Shown: positions 8,722-17,232, counted from the first letter of the stretch. The stretch: 64,000 bases of DNA from Halomarina litorea (GCF_024227715.1 NZ_CP100448.1:1943655-2007654), one strand, 5' to 3'. Translations and numbers: made by a program. Notes: a model not told the origin generated them from the letters alone.

Positions 8722-9438
8722 ATGACAGACACGACCGAGACACACAGCGACGGGGACCGGGCGGTGGTCCTCGTCTCCGGCGGGATGGACAGCGCAACGG
8801 CCGTCTACGAGGCACTCGACTCCGGCTACGACCCGTACTTCCTGCACACCTCCTACGGCCAGCGGACCGAGACGAAGGAGTTCGAGTGCGCCGAGCGACT
8901 GGCGGCGGAGGCGGGCGCGGCGGAGTTCCTGCACGTGGAGACGGACCACCTCGCGCGCATCGGGGGGTCCTCGCTCACCGACGAGTCGATGGCCGTCGAA
9001 GACGCCGACACGGACAGCGAGGCGGTGCCGGCGACGTACGTCCCCTTTCGGAACGCGAACCTGCTGTCGATGGCCGTCTCGTACGCCGAGGCGAACGACG
9101 CGACGGCCGTGTTCATCGGGGCGCACTCCGAGGACTTCGCGGGCTACCCCGACTGCCGACCGGCGTTCTTCGAGGCGTTCCAGCGAGTCGTGGACGTGGG
9201 CACGCACCCCGACACCCACGTCGGAATCGAGGCGCCGTTCGCGGAGTGGTCGAAGACCGACATCGTCGAACGGGGGCTGGAACTGGGCGTCCCGTTCGAG
9301 CACACGTGGTCGTGCTACCGCGACGAGGAACCCGCCTGCGGGACGTGTGACTCCTGTGCGTATCGGCTGGAGGCGTTCCGGAACGCCGGGACGCGCGACC
9401 CCATCCTCTACGCGGAACGGCCGGAGTACGAGGACTGA
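8722..9438 (+). CDS. queC: 7-cyano-7-deazaguanine (preQ0) synthase
   Basis: This 238-residue PP-loop ATPase makes preQ0 from 7-carboxy-7-deazaguanine, ammonia and ATP. The P-loop SGGMDSAT is near residue 20. The structural zinc cysteines are C198, C206, C209 and C212 (PACGTCDSCAY). The start is MTDTTETHSD. An alternative GTG at 8671 would overlap the queE stop as GTGA and add 17 residues of charged sequence; that arrangement would give translational coupling, so the true start is open. It is the last gene of the preQ0 operon; the alcohol dehydrogenase starts 25 bp later. Confidence 0.94.
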   Translation: MTDTTETHSDGDRAVVLVSGGMDSATAVYEALDSGYDPYFLHTSYGQRTETKEFECAERLAAEAGAAEFLHVETDHLARIGGSSLTDESMAVEDADTDSEAVPATYVPFRNANLLSMAVSYAEANDATAVFIGAHSEDFAGYPDCRPAFFEAFQRVVDVGTHPDTHVGIEAPFAEWSKTDIVERGLELGVPFEHTWSCYRDEEPACGTCDSCAYRLEAFRNAGTRDPILYAERPEYED

Positions 9439-9463
9439 AGACCCCGCCGTGTGAGGGTGGCCC

Positions 9464-10468
9464 ATGCGAGTCGCTGCCTTCGCCGACCTCGTCGGCCCGG
9501 ACGGTGTCGAGATTCAGGACCACGACGACCCGGAACCGGGGCCGGGCGAGGCCGTGGTAGACGTCGAGGCCTGCGCCATCAACCGCCACGACCTCTGGAT
9601 TCTGGAGGGGGACTCCGCGATGGTTAGCGGTGAGGACCTCCCGTTCGTGACGGGACTGGACGTCGCGGGCGTGGTGGCGAGCGTCGGCGAGGGCGTCTCG
9701 TCGGTTGAACCGGGCGACCGGGTCGTCCTCTGTCCCAACGAGACGTGTGGCACCTGCGAGTTCTGCCGCGAGGGGCCGGAGAACCTCTGTGAGCGCTTCT
9801 CGCTGTTCCACGGTGGCCTCGCCGAACGGGCGTGCGTCCGGGCCGACCGCCTCGTCGCCCTCCCGGACGGGGTGGACGCGACGGCGGCGGCGGCCATCCC
9901 GACGGCCTACATGACGGCGTGGCACATGATTCGCCGCGCGGACGTCTCGCCGGGCGACAGGGTGCTGGTCCTCGGGGCGACGGGTGGTGTCGGCGTCGCC
10001 TGCGTCCAGTTGCTCGACACGATGGGCGTCCACAGCGTCGGCACGTCGACGTCGCCCGAGAAACTGGACCGACTCGCCGAACTGGGGTGTGACGAACCCG
10101 TCGAAGCCGGGGGTCCCGAGGCGGTCCGGGAGTCCGTCGAGACCGTCGACGCCGTCCTGAACCACCTCGCGGGGGAGTACACCGAGGCGGGCCTGCGGGT
10201 CCTCCGGCGCGCGGGTCGGATGGTCGTCTGTGGGCGGACGGCGGGCGGCGAGTCGACGTTCGACGTGGCCCGACTGTTCCTCTCGCACCACCGCATCGTC
10301 GGGTCGACGATGGGGACGCAGGCCGACCTCGAACGACTCGTCGACCTCGTCGCCGAGGGCGCGTTCGACCCCGTGGTGGGCGAGGAGTACCCGCTGGACG
10401 AGACGGCACAGGCGTTCGCGGACATGCAGTCGCGCGACCTGTTCGGGAAGTCCGTCGTCCGCCCCTGA
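9464..10468 (+). CDS. Zinc-containing MDR-family alcohol dehydrogenase
   Basis: This 334-residue medium-chain dehydrogenase/reductase has a catalytic-domain opening AINRHDLWILEGD, the GLDVAGVV turn, and four structural-zinc cysteines in CPNETCGTCEFCREGPENLC. The Rossmann motif GATGGVGVACVQ lies near residue 170. The family oxidises alcohols or reduces quinones and enones with NAD(P)H. The usual catalytic-zinc cysteine of classic alcohol dehydrogenases is replaced by the NRHD arrangement, which points to the quinone-oxidoreductase-like branch that keeps only the structural zinc. Substrate unknown. Confidence 0.88.
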   Translation: MRVAAFADLVGPDGVEIQDHDDPEPGPGEAVVDVEACAINRHDLWILEGDSAMVSGEDLPFVTGLDVAGVVASVGEGVSSVEPGDRVVLCPNETCGTCEFCREGPENLCERFSLFHGGLAERACVRADRLVALPDGVDATAAAAIPTAYMTAWHMIRRADVSPGDRVLVLGATGGVGVACVQLLDTMGVHSVGTSTSPEKLDRLAELGCDEPVEAGGPEAVRESVETVDAVLNHLAGEYTEAGLRVLRRAGRMVVCGRTAGGESTFDVARLFLSHHRIVGSTMGTQADLERLVDLVAEGAFDPVVGEEYPLDETAQAFADMQSRDLFGKSVVRP

Positions 10469-10522
10469 ACCCCGGCGCGCGCCGAGGAAAGATTCATGAC
10501 CTCGGACATGGTATGGTCCGAC

Positions 10523-10720
10523 ATGGCAGACACGAAACGTGGCCGCGAGCGCAAAGGGTTAGAGAAGGAGCGACAACTCACCCAGCGTCTGTACGACCAC
10601 GAACTCGCCAGCACGCTTCCCGAGGCCGACGTCGACGTCGAGATCGAACCGGACCCCGCGGACCTCGATGCGGAAGCGCTCGAGGACAGTCTGCTGGTCG
10701 CCGAGGAGAGCGACGACTGA
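10523..10720 (+). CDS. Small acidic protein, unknown
   Basis: This 65-residue soluble protein starts MADTKRGRERKG, has a basic first third followed by a strongly acidic tail (VDVEIEPDPADLD), and ends LLVAEESDD. No domain is recognised. It follows the alcohol dehydrogenase by 54 bp on the same strand. Two ATGs upstream (10496, 10508) give longer versions but break the charged pattern. The codon bias and acidic tail favour a real gene. Confidence 0.65.
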   Translation: MADTKRGRERKGLEKERQLTQRLYDHELASTLPEADVDVEIEPDPADLDAEALEDSLLVAEESDD

Positions 10721-10825
10721 GAGTCGGCAGTTCACACCCGCTTTTCACACGACAGTCATCCGGGAGAGCTATCGCGGTCCGACCGAGCGGGTCGTACGAC
10801 CCGGTGCGGCGGGGACGCGCCGGAG

Positions 10826-11287
10826 TCACTCGGTCACGTCGGGGACGAACCCGTGCGAGCGCAGACCGTCGCGGCCCGTGAGGAGCATCCACGCCGCGAG
10901 GGCGAAACACGGCAGGCCCGCGAACAGCGCGAAGTACATCACGGCGGCGACGGCCCGCCACGGAACGACCTGATAGGCGTCGGTGTTCGGCACGGGCCCG
11001 AAGACGCCGAGGGGAACCGCCACCGCGAACGTCAGCGCGGCGGCGAACGTGTACCCCGCGCCGAAGCTCATCGGGACGAGGGCGGTCCGACCGCGGGCGA
11101 ACACGCCCACGGACACCGCGAGGACGAGGGCGACCACGAGGGTGACGAGCGAGAGCACCGCCTGCTCCGACGCGATGGCCCCGAGCGTCGCGTAGGTGGC
11201 CTGCCACCCGAGGACCGTCAGCAGGATAGCGCGCCTGAACGTCCACGTCAGGGTGGTCAGAGCGGCGAGGCTCGTCACGCCCACCAC
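10826..11287 (-). CDS. Four-helix membrane protein, unknown
   Basis: This 153-residue integral membrane protein has four predicted helices: about residues 18-40 (ILLTVLGWQATYATLGAI), 45-66 (LSLVTLVVALVLAVSVGVF), 72-97 and 112-135 (AAVMYFALFAGLPCFALA). The C-terminus is short and cytoplasmic-looking. No family is recognised. It converges with the small acidic protein gene (105 bp gap). The long spacer upstream holds its promoter. Confidence 0.7.
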   Translation of the reverse strand: MVGVTSLAALTTLTWTFRRAILLTVLGWQATYATLGAIASEQAVLSLVTLVVALVLAVSVGVFARGRTALVPMSFGAGYTFAAALTFAVAVPLGVFGPVPNTDAYQVVPWRAVAAVMYFALFAGLPCFALAAWMLLTGRDGLRSHGFVPDVTE

Positions 11288-11901
11288 CTCGAAACCGGGC
11301 GAGTGGTCTCCCCCTTCCCTCCCCGTCGGTGCATGACATACCGAGAGGAATGATGATAGATAAGCCCATCGACTAAGCTAGTAGACATTTCGACAGGTGT
11401 CCGGAACCGAACGGTCACTCGTCCGACTGCTCCGTACCGTCCGAGACAGTCCAGGGGTCGAGAACGACGCGGGCCGAACCCGCCGACGTCGACCACTACC
11501 CGGATGGCCGTTAGGGGTCCATTTCCGTCCCACGTTTCGGCGTTCGAATCGCGGCGGAGTCCGACAGAAGCGACCGCTTGCGACCGGTTCGCGCCTCACC
11601 CGGTCATTTCATCCTCTGGTGGAGTGCTCGGGGGACCGACGCGGGGCGACGACGTGTCGAGACCCCGAGAGAGTCGTGCCACGGACGTCGTCGAATCTGC
11701 CGGACCGCCATTGACGGGTTCGACCCCTCGATACCGACGGCCAGCGCACCTCTGTTCACCAGTTCGCCGTCAGGACCGCCGAAAACGGCGAGAGCGGCCG
11801 ATTTTCCCACGAAATTTCGGACAGTTCAACGAGTTAAGACCTCATTGACTGTTGCATACGCAGGCATAACAAACACCCTCGAATCCGTCGTTGCTACTAT
11901 C
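11288..11901. other. Long spacer without a convincing gene
   Basis: This 614 bp region is less GC-biased than its surroundings in parts (11330-11400 and 11800-11900). Open frames exist on both strands but none has a protein-like composition. The right end, with GCATAAC at about 11873, probably carries a promoter for the short ORF at 11902. It looks like decayed DNA. Confidence 0.5.
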
Positions 11902-12024
11902 ATGTCACGGACACCAACATCGGGCATGCCCGACTTCGGTGAGATGCGTCGTACCCTCCGCACGCTCGCGCGCCGCGAGCAGAACGTGGAACTGCCGGCC
12001 GTACAGCCGATGTACGACGAGTAA
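11902..12024 (+). CDS. Short ORF, 40 residues, unknown
   Basis: The peptide starts MSRTPTSGMPDFGEMRRTL, continues with LARREQNVELP and ends VQPMYDE. It has a helical, charged middle and no membrane segment. An AT-rich stretch at about 11865-11885 sits where a promoter would be expected. I do not recognise a family. Support is the protein-like composition and the promoter position only. Confidence 0.4.
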   Translation: MSRTPTSGMPDFGEMRRTLRTLARREQNVELPAVQPMYDE

Positions 12025-12126
12025 CGGTATCGACTTCTCTCGCGTTTCGACCCCGTCAGCGACTAGCCCGCCGCGAGGACGAGGAGCGTCGGCCGACGAC
12101 GCCCCCGCCCCGGGTCGGTCTCGCTC

Positions 12127-13545
12127 TCAGCCGTGGAGGAGGTGTGCCTCCCAGCGCGGGGCGGCCCTGCCGACCAGCCCGTACCCCAGTACGCCGAGCA
12201 CGGCGGCCAGAACGACGAGACCGCCCGTCAGCCCCGGAGAGACGGGCACGACGAGACCGACGACGAGGACGGGGACGAGCGCGAGGGCCGCGCCCGCCGT
12301 GAACAGGGCGAACAGGAACGAATCGAAGAGGAACTCGTTGGGTTCGACGCCGGTGAGGTAGACGGTCAGGCCGAAGAGGTACAGCGAGAGACCGGCGTAG
12401 AGGACCCCGCCGAGTGCGAGCGAGGCGGGGGACCCGCCGAGCAGGACGGCGGCTCCGAGGTAGAACGCGCCGCCGACGGGGAGCAGCACGCAGAACCCCA
12501 CGAGCTTCGCGCGGAACACGTCCGCGACGGACAGCGGGTGGACGCGGTAGCCCTCCAGCGAGTCGAACTGCGTGAGCCAGTTGTACGTCGTGAACGCCGT
12601 CAGGCCGAGCAGCGCGCCGAGGGTCACCGCCGCGTCCGGCGTCCGGCCCGTGATGGTCGCCGCGAGGTCGAGGACGGCGACGGCGAACCCCGACACCAGC
12701 CCCGCCGAGAGGACGACCTTCAGGAGACCGCCCCCGCTCCGGTGGAGTTCGAGGAGGGAGCGCGCCGCGAGGCCGTGTGGGTCCGCCGGGAGGCGGTCGG
12801 CCAGCCACGCGAACCGTGCTTCGACGCGGCGTTCGGGGCGGCGGTAGGTGGGGTCGAACGACCACCACCCCGCGACGGCGAACCCGAGGACGACGGACAG
12901 GACCGCCCCGACCCGAGGGGACGTGGGGGCCACGTAGGCACCGTACGGCGTCCACGTCCACAGCGAGTGGCCCGAGAGGTAGACCGCCGTCCCTGCCGCG
13001 ACGGCGAGAACGACCGCCGCCTTCCCGACCGTCCCGCGCCGTACCGTCCCGACGAGGGTGAGCGTGCCCGAGAGGCCGAGGACGAACGTGGCGGCGAGCG
13101 TCGTCGCGAGGCGGGGGGCCGTCGCCGCGAGCGCTCCGTCGCCCGTCGCCAGTGCGTACCCGCCGACGGCGAACGAGAGGGGGAGGACGAACAGCCCCGA
13201 GTAGTAGACTGCGTCCTTCAGGAGGAAGACGGCGTACACCCGGCGCTCGGAGACGGGGAGCGTGCGGGCGGCGGAGACGAGGAGCGTCACGTCGCCCAGC
13301 AGGTCGTCCAGCGCGTCCGCGCTCAGCAGGCCCACGAGCCCCGTCTGGACGCCGAACAGCGCCACGAGGGCGTGGAGGCCCGCGAGGACGGTCCCCGTGT
13401 CGGTGCCCGTCAGGTCGAGGCCGTAGAGCGCCCCCACCGTGAGGGCGGCGACGAACGCCGGGAAGAGCGCGAAGCGCACCCCGCCGAACAGGCGGGCGTG
13501 CAGGCGGAACTCCTCACGCAGCATGGCGCGGAGGAGGCCCGTCAC
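12127..13545 (-). CDS. ABC-2-type transporter permease
   Basis: This 472-residue polytopic membrane protein has roughly a dozen hydrophobic helices after a short cytoplasmic N-terminus (MTGLLRAMLREEF). It contains long Ala/Leu/Val/Gly runs such as FVLGLSGTLTLVGTV and LVPVLVVGLVVPVSPG. The gene starts inside the last codons of the ATP-binding gene (4 bp ATGA overlap), so the two form one transporter. The layout (one ATPase plus a large ABC-2 permease) is typical of exporters of drugs, copper-related cofactors or gliding-type substrates; the substrate is not deducible. Confidence 0.85.
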   Translation of the reverse strand: MTGLLRAMLREEFRLHARLFGGVRFALFPAFVAALTVGALYGLDLTGTDTGTVLAGLHALVALFGVQTGLVGLLSADALDDLLGDVTLLVSAARTLPVSERRVYAVFLLKDAVYYSGLFVLPLSFAVGGYALATGDGALAATAPRLATTLAATFVLGLSGTLTLVGTVRRGTVGKAAVVLAVAAGTAVYLSGHSLWTWTPYGAYVAPTSPRVGAVLSVVLGFAVAGWWSFDPTYRRPERRVEARFAWLADRLPADPHGLAARSLLELHRSGGGLLKVVLSAGLVSGFAVAVLDLAATITGRTPDAAVTLGALLGLTAFTTYNWLTQFDSLEGYRVHPLSVADVFRAKLVGFCVLLPVGGAFYLGAAVLLGGSPASLALGGVLYAGLSLYLFGLTVYLTGVEPNEFLFDSFLFALFTAGAALALVPVLVVGLVVPVSPGLTGGLVVLAAVLGVLGYGLVGRAAPRWEAHLLHG

Positions 13546-14261
13546 GACCCCTCGACCCCCGCGACGAAGCTATCGAGGAGCGACCCGTCGCCCGTCGGCC
13601 GTCGGTCGTCGACGAGTGCCCCCTCGCGCAGGATGCCGACGCGGGTGCAGATCTCCTCGGCTACGTCGATGTGGTGCGTCGAGAGGAAGACGGTGTTGCC
13701 CGCCTCGACGTACTCGACGAGGAACGACTTCACGCGCTCCTGTACGATGGGGTCGAGGTTCGCCAGCGGTTCGTCGATGAACACGAGGTCCGGGCCGTGG
13801 AGGAACGCGCCGGCGATCATCACCTTCTGGCGCTGGCCGCGCGAGAGGTCCGTCGAGAGCGTGTCGAGTTTCTCGCGGAAGCCCAGTCGCGTGGCCCACG
13901 AGTCCACCCGCCGGGCGACCGTCCCCGCCTCCAGGTCGCGGACCCGCCCGACGAACGCGAAGTACTCGCGGGGCGTCATGTAGCTCGGCGGGTCCTCGCG
14001 TTCGGGGAGGACGCCGAGACGTCGGCGCGTCGCGACGGGGTCGGCGGCGGGGTCGGTCCCGAGGACGCTGACTCGACCCTCGTCGGGGACGCGCTGGCCC
14101 GTCAGGAGCGAGATGGTGGTGCTCTTCCCGGCCCCGTTCGGTCCGAGGAACCCGAACAGTTCGCCGCGACCGACGCGCAGGGAGAGCGAATCGAGGGCGA
14201 GCACGTCGCCGTAGCGCTTGCTGACACCCTCGAGTGCGAGGGCGTCGCGGTGGTCTGCCAT
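13542..14261 (-). CDS. ABC transporter ATP-binding protein
   Basis: This 239-residue nucleotide-binding subunit has Walker A GPNGAGKST (about 38-46), the signature LSRGQRQKV (in place of LSGGQ), Walker B LVFIDEP, and a switch histidine in LSTHH. It energises the permease encoded immediately downstream, with which it overlaps by 4 bp. The CcmA/NatA-type sequence fits exporters. The TATA-like GGTTAAACAG at about 14283-14292 lies 26 bp from the ATG, so the operon mRNA is probably leaderless. Confidence 0.92.
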   Translation of the reverse strand: MADHRDALALEGVSKRYGDVLALDSLSLRVGRGELFGFLGPNGAGKSTTISLLTGQRVPDEGRVSVLGTDPAADPVATRRRLGVLPEREDPPSYMTPREYFAFVGRVRDLEAGTVARRVDSWATRLGFREKLDTLSTDLSRGQRQKVMIAGAFLHGPDLVFIDEPLANLDPIVQERVKSFLVEYVEAGNTVFLSTHHIDVAEEICTRVGILREGALVDDRRPTGDGSLLDSFVAGVEGS

Positions 14262-14425
14262 CGAAACAATCAGGAGTTAGAGACTGTTTAACCTTCCGAC
14301 GAGATGGGGGGCCGCCGTCCTCACCGAGGAGTCGGTGGGTGGTCGGGTCGGCGTCGTCCAACTCGTCGGACGTGACCGCCCCGCGTCGGGGGCGGCGGCG
14401 TCGTGACTAGTGAAGGTAGAAAGGT

Positions 14426-14443
14426 TCGGGCGGTATCGCCCGA
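14426..14443 (-). terminator. Hairpin terminator after the 27-residue ORF
   Basis: TCGGGCG-gtat-CGCCCGA is a perfect 7 bp stem with a 4 nt loop. Read on the minus strand it begins 3 bp after the stop codon of the short ORF and is followed by ACCTTTCT. Stem plus T-rich tail is the form expected of an archaeal intrinsic terminator. Confidence 0.55.
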
Positions 14444-14446
14444 GAG

Positions 14447-14530
14447 TCACACTCCCATGTGACCGACCACGTGGCAGCCACCCGTCTCCGGGCGCTGAGC
14501 CACGCTCGTGGCGTAGGAATGTCCCGACAT
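14447..14530 (-). CDS. Short ORF, 27 residues, with Cys/His-rich tail
   Basis: The peptide is MSGHSYATSVAQRPETGG followed by CHVVGHMGV. It contains one cysteine and three histidines. The ATG directly follows AAACGTAT, and the stop is 3 bp before a perfect hairpin, so the ORF looks like a complete short transcription unit. It matches no family I know. It could be a micropeptide, a peptide precursor, or part of a small RNA. Confidence 0.4.
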   Translation of the reverse strand: MSGHSYATSVAQRPETGGCHVVGHMGV

Positions 14531-14821
14531 ATACGTTTGGGTTACAGGAGTAGCAGCCAGAGCCGCGGAGGAGCGCCCCGCAGAGCGCCGGATGGCGTCA
14601 CACGACGACCGTTCGCGGTCCGGACGAGGGTCGTCCCGTCGCGACGGCTCGACCACCCTCGCCGTTCGGCGTGGGACGCCACCGACGACGGGCGCGTCGA
14701 GCGTGTCGAGGGCATCTAAAATTTCGTTTCGGAGTAGTATCTGTCTAGCACTTAGGTCTGGGTCCGCTTCGCGTTTCGGGTCGACCGGCGTGACAGTGGA
14801 GCGGTCCCGGTCACTTCGGCC

Positions 14822-15388
14822 TCAGCGTCCGAGCGTGTAGAACTCCTCGTTGGGTCGCATGTCCGCCATCGTTGCGAGGCGGTTCGAGAGGTTGTAGTAG
14901 GCGACGACGCTCCCGATGTCCCAGATGGCCTCCTCGGAGAAGCCGTGGTCGCGCAGGCGTTCGAGGTCCGACTCCTCGACGTCGCCGGGCGACTCGGTGA
15001 GTTTCACGGCGAAGTCGAGCATCGCGCGGTGGGCGGGGTTCAGGTCCGCCGAGCGGTGGTTCGTCGCCAACTGGTCGGCGAGGTGCGGGTCGTCGGCGTA
15101 GATACGCACGAGTGCGCCGTGGGCGACGACGCAGTACAGGCAGTCGTTGACCCCGGAGACGGTGACGACGAGCATCTCTATCTCCTCGCGTTCGAGTGCC
15201 GTGTCCTCGACGAGGGCGTCGTGGTAGTCGAAAAACGCTCGGAAGTGACTCGGCTTGTACGCGAACGCGGAGAAGACGTTGGGCGTGAAGCCCGCGCGTT
15301 CGGTCTCCTCGTCGATGCGCTCCCGGAGGTCCTCGGGCAACTCGTCGCGGTCGGGGACGGGGAAGTTCCGCATGGGTTCCTCTGCCAT
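14822..15388 (-). CDS. Carboxymuconolactone decarboxylase/AhpD-family peroxidase-related protein
   Basis: This 188-residue all-helical protein belongs to the peroxidase-related branch of the AhpD-like family. The redox motif CLYCVVAHG (Cys-X2-Cys-X3-His) is intact near residue 107-115, as in alkylhydroperoxidases that relay electrons through a disulfide. The N-terminal MRNFPVPDRDELP and C-terminal helices are normal for the family, and the length fits. A role in peroxide or radical detoxification is expected; the electron donor is unknown. The 43-residue membrane peptide gene lies 31 bp upstream on the same strand. Confidence 0.87.
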   Translation of the reverse strand: MAEEPMRNFPVPDRDELPEDLRERIDEETERAGFTPNVFSAFAYKPSHFRAFFDYHDALVEDTALEREEIEMLVVTVSGVNDCLYCVVAHGALVRIYADDPHLADQLATNHRSADLNPAHRAMLDFAVKLTESPGDVEESDLERLRDHGFSEEAIWDIGSVVAYYNLSNRLATMADMRPNEEFYTLGR

Positions 15389-15419
15389 ACCCGGAGTGCC
15401 GTCGCCGGGGGTAAAGCCC

Positions 15420-15551
15420 TTACCACAACCTGCTCAGCGCGAAGAGGACGCCGTATCCGACGAGTCCGGCCGCGAAGACGGCGACGGGGATGAGAAACGG
15501 CCCGAACGTGTCGACGAGGGTATCGAGAACCGACAGCAGGAGCACCGACAT
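15420..15551 (-). CDS. Single-span membrane peptide, 43 residues
   Basis: This short ORF encodes MSVLLLSVLDTLVDTFG then a hydrophobic helix (FLIPVAVFAAGLVGYGVLF) ending ALSRLW. It lies 31 bp upstream of the peroxidase-related gene on the same strand and diverges from the YdjM-like hydrolase gene. The clean membrane helix and conserved-looking layout support a real small protein. Function unknown. Confidence 0.55.
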   Translation of the reverse strand: MSVLLLSVLDTLVDTFGPFLIPVAVFAAGLVGYGVLFALSRLW

Positions 15552-15620
15552 GGCTCCACTTCACGCGGTACGAGCATAAGGTGTCGCCACGTTCTTGGCC
15601 CCCGGTCCGGACCTCTGGGC

Positions 15621-16103
15621 ATGTACTGGCCCGGCCACTGGGGCGTCTCGTTGCTCCTCTACGCCCCCGTCGCGTTCGTCCTGCTGTCGGAAGCCGAGGC
15701 CCCCGCGCTCGCCCTCGCCGGGGGCGTGGGCGTCCTCTCGCTGTCGCGCCTCCCCGACGTCGACTTCCGCCTCCCGTTCGTCAGCCACCGAGGGATCACC
15801 CACACGCTCCTGTTCGCCCTCGCGGTCGGTGCGGCACTCGGCGGAGCGGTGGCCCTGCTCGCCGAACAGGTCGGGGTCGGCGGGGGACTCGCCCCGTTCG
15901 CCGCGTTCGTGGGCGTCTACGGTATCGTCGCGCACCTCGCCGCCGACGTCGTCACCCCGGCGGGCGTCCCGCTCCTCTGGCCGCTGTCGCGGCGGCGCTA
16001 CTCGTTGGGGCTGGTGCGCGCGAGCAACGGCGTGGCGAACTACCTCCTGCTCGGGGCGGGGACGTTCGCCGTCTGCGCCGCTGTGCTGACGTGGCTGCGC
16101 TGA
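15621..16103 (+). CDS. Membrane-bound metal-dependent hydrolase, YdjM family
   Basis: This 160-residue protein has about four membrane helices and the family's metal-binding pattern: LPDVDFRLPFVSHRGITHTLLF (Asp and His residues near 50-70), then YGIVAHLAADVVTPAGVPLLWP. It matches the LexA-binding inner-membrane-associated hydrolase family (YdjM/DUF457). Its substrate is not established; some relatives respond to DNA damage. The start is the ATG at 15621 (MYWPGHWGVS). The divergent neighbour is the 43-residue membrane peptide. Confidence 0.82.
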   Translation: MYWPGHWGVSLLLYAPVAFVLLSEAEAPALALAGGVGVLSLSRLPDVDFRLPFVSHRGITHTLLFALAVGAALGGAVALLAEQVGVGGGLAPFAAFVGVYGIVAHLAADVVTPAGVPLLWPLSRRRYSLGLVRASNGVANYLLLGAGTFAVCAAVLTWLR

Positions 16104-16130
16104 AAACGCGAGGTGGTCGCGGACGGGGTT

Positions 16131-16385
16131 TCAGTCGAGGTGGCCCTGGTCCTCGAGCTGGTCGAGGATGTCGTCGACGAAGGCCTCGGGCGAGTCGTAC
16201 GGGAAGTCGCCGCCGCCGAGTTTCGTGTTCAGCTCCATGGCCGTCATGGAGAAGTCGCCGGACTCGAACTTCGTCGAGGGGCCGTTGGGGAGCGCCGGGA
16301 CGAGGTCCATCGGGCTGTTGATGGGGTAGTCGGCACCTTCGAACGCGTCGATCATCTGCGTGCGGAGTTCCTGTCGGTCTGCCAT
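16131..16385 (-). CDS. MTH865-family protein
   Basis: This 84-residue protein starts MADRQELRTQM and includes FEGADYPINSPMDLVPALP and the C-terminal PEAFVDDILDQLED. This matches the small EF-hand-like MTH865 family first seen in Methanothermobacter. The structure suggests a helical protein of unknown role. It diverges from the ferritin-like gene; the 220 bp between them holds an inverted repeat. Its 3' end faces the YdjM-like gene. Confidence 0.82.
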   Translation of the reverse strand: MADRQELRTQMIDAFEGADYPINSPMDLVPALPNGPSTKFESGDFSMTAMELNTKLGGGDFPYDSPEAFVDDILDQLEDQGHLD

Positions 16386-16500
16386 GTGACAGCGCAACTA
16401 TCGGTGGTGGGACACAAAAAACCGTATGGAACTCCCGACCGACGGCGGGGAGTTTACCCGACGCGGTGGGGGCAAGCGACCAAGGCCCCGGGGAGAGTAC

Positions 16501-16514
16501 TGTCCAACCGGACA
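16501..16514. repeat. Inverted repeat between MTH865 and ferritin-like genes
   Basis: TGTCC-aacc-GGACA is a short perfect inverted repeat, with a further GGACAG nearby (16542-16547). It lies between divergent start codons, where a metal- or redox-responsive repressor could bind. The arm length of 5 bp is weak evidence on its own. Confidence 0.3.
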
Positions 16515-16605
16515 GCGACACGCGCGCGTGTTGCGGACGATCGGACAGGGGCGACCAGTCCGTGTCCGGCCGCGAGGACGCGTGTGATCCGACTGCCCAC
16601 CCCCC

Positions 16606-17058
16606 ATGACCAACGAGGAAGTAATCGACCTGTTGCGACAGGCGTACAGCGACGAGATGGAGACGGTGATGAACTACCTGACGAACGCCATCGTCCTCGA
16701 AGGCGTCAGCGCCGAGGAGGTCAAAGAGAGCCTCCGGGCCGACGCCGAACAGGAGGAACTCCAGCACGCCCAGATGCTCGGCGAGCGCCTGAAACAGCTC
16801 GACGCCCGCCCGCCGGCGTCGATGGAGTTCGACCCCCACCAGAAGTCCCTCCAGCCGCCGGAGGACCCCGGAGACGTCCTGTCGGTCATCGACGGCGTCA
16901 TCGAAGCCGAGAACAGCGCAATCGAGACGTACCGAAAGCTCATCACGGCCGCCGAGGAGGCGGACGACCCCGTCACGGAGGACCTGGCGGTGACCATCCT
17001 CGCCGACGAGGAGGCCCACCGGGCGGAGTTCAAGGGCTTCCGCCGGGAGTACACCTGA
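16606..17058 (+). CDS. Ferritin-like di-iron protein
   Basis: This 150-residue four-helix bundle has two carboxylate/histidine metal motifs: DEMETVMNY (about residues 15-23) with EQEELQHAQ (47-55), and AENSAIETY (101-109) with DEEAHRAEF (137-145). This is the ferritin/rubrerythrin di-iron arrangement, without the rubredoxin domain. It probably binds iron or detoxifies peroxide. The divergent MTH865 gene and shared upstream region suggest joint control. Confidence 0.85.
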   Translation: MTNEEVIDLLRQAYSDEMETVMNYLTNAIVLEGVSAEEVKESLRADAEQEELQHAQMLGERLKQLDARPPASMEFDPHQKSLQPPEDPGDVLSVIDGVIEAENSAIETYRKLITAAEEADDPVTEDLAVTILADEEAHRAEFKGFRREYT

Positions 17059-17232
17059 CCACTGGCCTACCGGAACACCGGCGCGCTAGAGTACGGGGAC
17101 GCTGGAACGCCACCGCTCCACGAACCGTTTTTTCCACCGGACGTCGTCGGCAGACCCGTCGGTGACGGGTCGGTCTCGAAGGGAGAACTGTGTGGGCGAT
17201 GCGGCGACAGGGCTAGGCGACCGGCGGATCGG

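Larger units (their letters stand above)
14262..14821. other. Spacer with a short ORF and terminator
   Basis: This 560 bp region contains the ABC operon promoter (about 14283-14292), the hairpin and 27-residue ORF listed separately, and an AT-rich patch at 14716-14755 (AAAATTTCG and surroundings) that might be a promoter. No longer gene is supported. Confidence 0.55.

Noticed and set aside
11640-11760. tRNA-like T arm GGGTTCGACCC in the 11.3-11.9 kb spacer
   Set aside because: The loop and flanking stems do not fold as a cloverleaf; only a short match to a generic T-arm motif.
17059-17232. Open in-frame stretch after the ferritin-like stop codon
   Set aside because: A coding-like segment (including ELCGRCGD) continues in frame, but there is no start codon or domain and it fades before the next gene.
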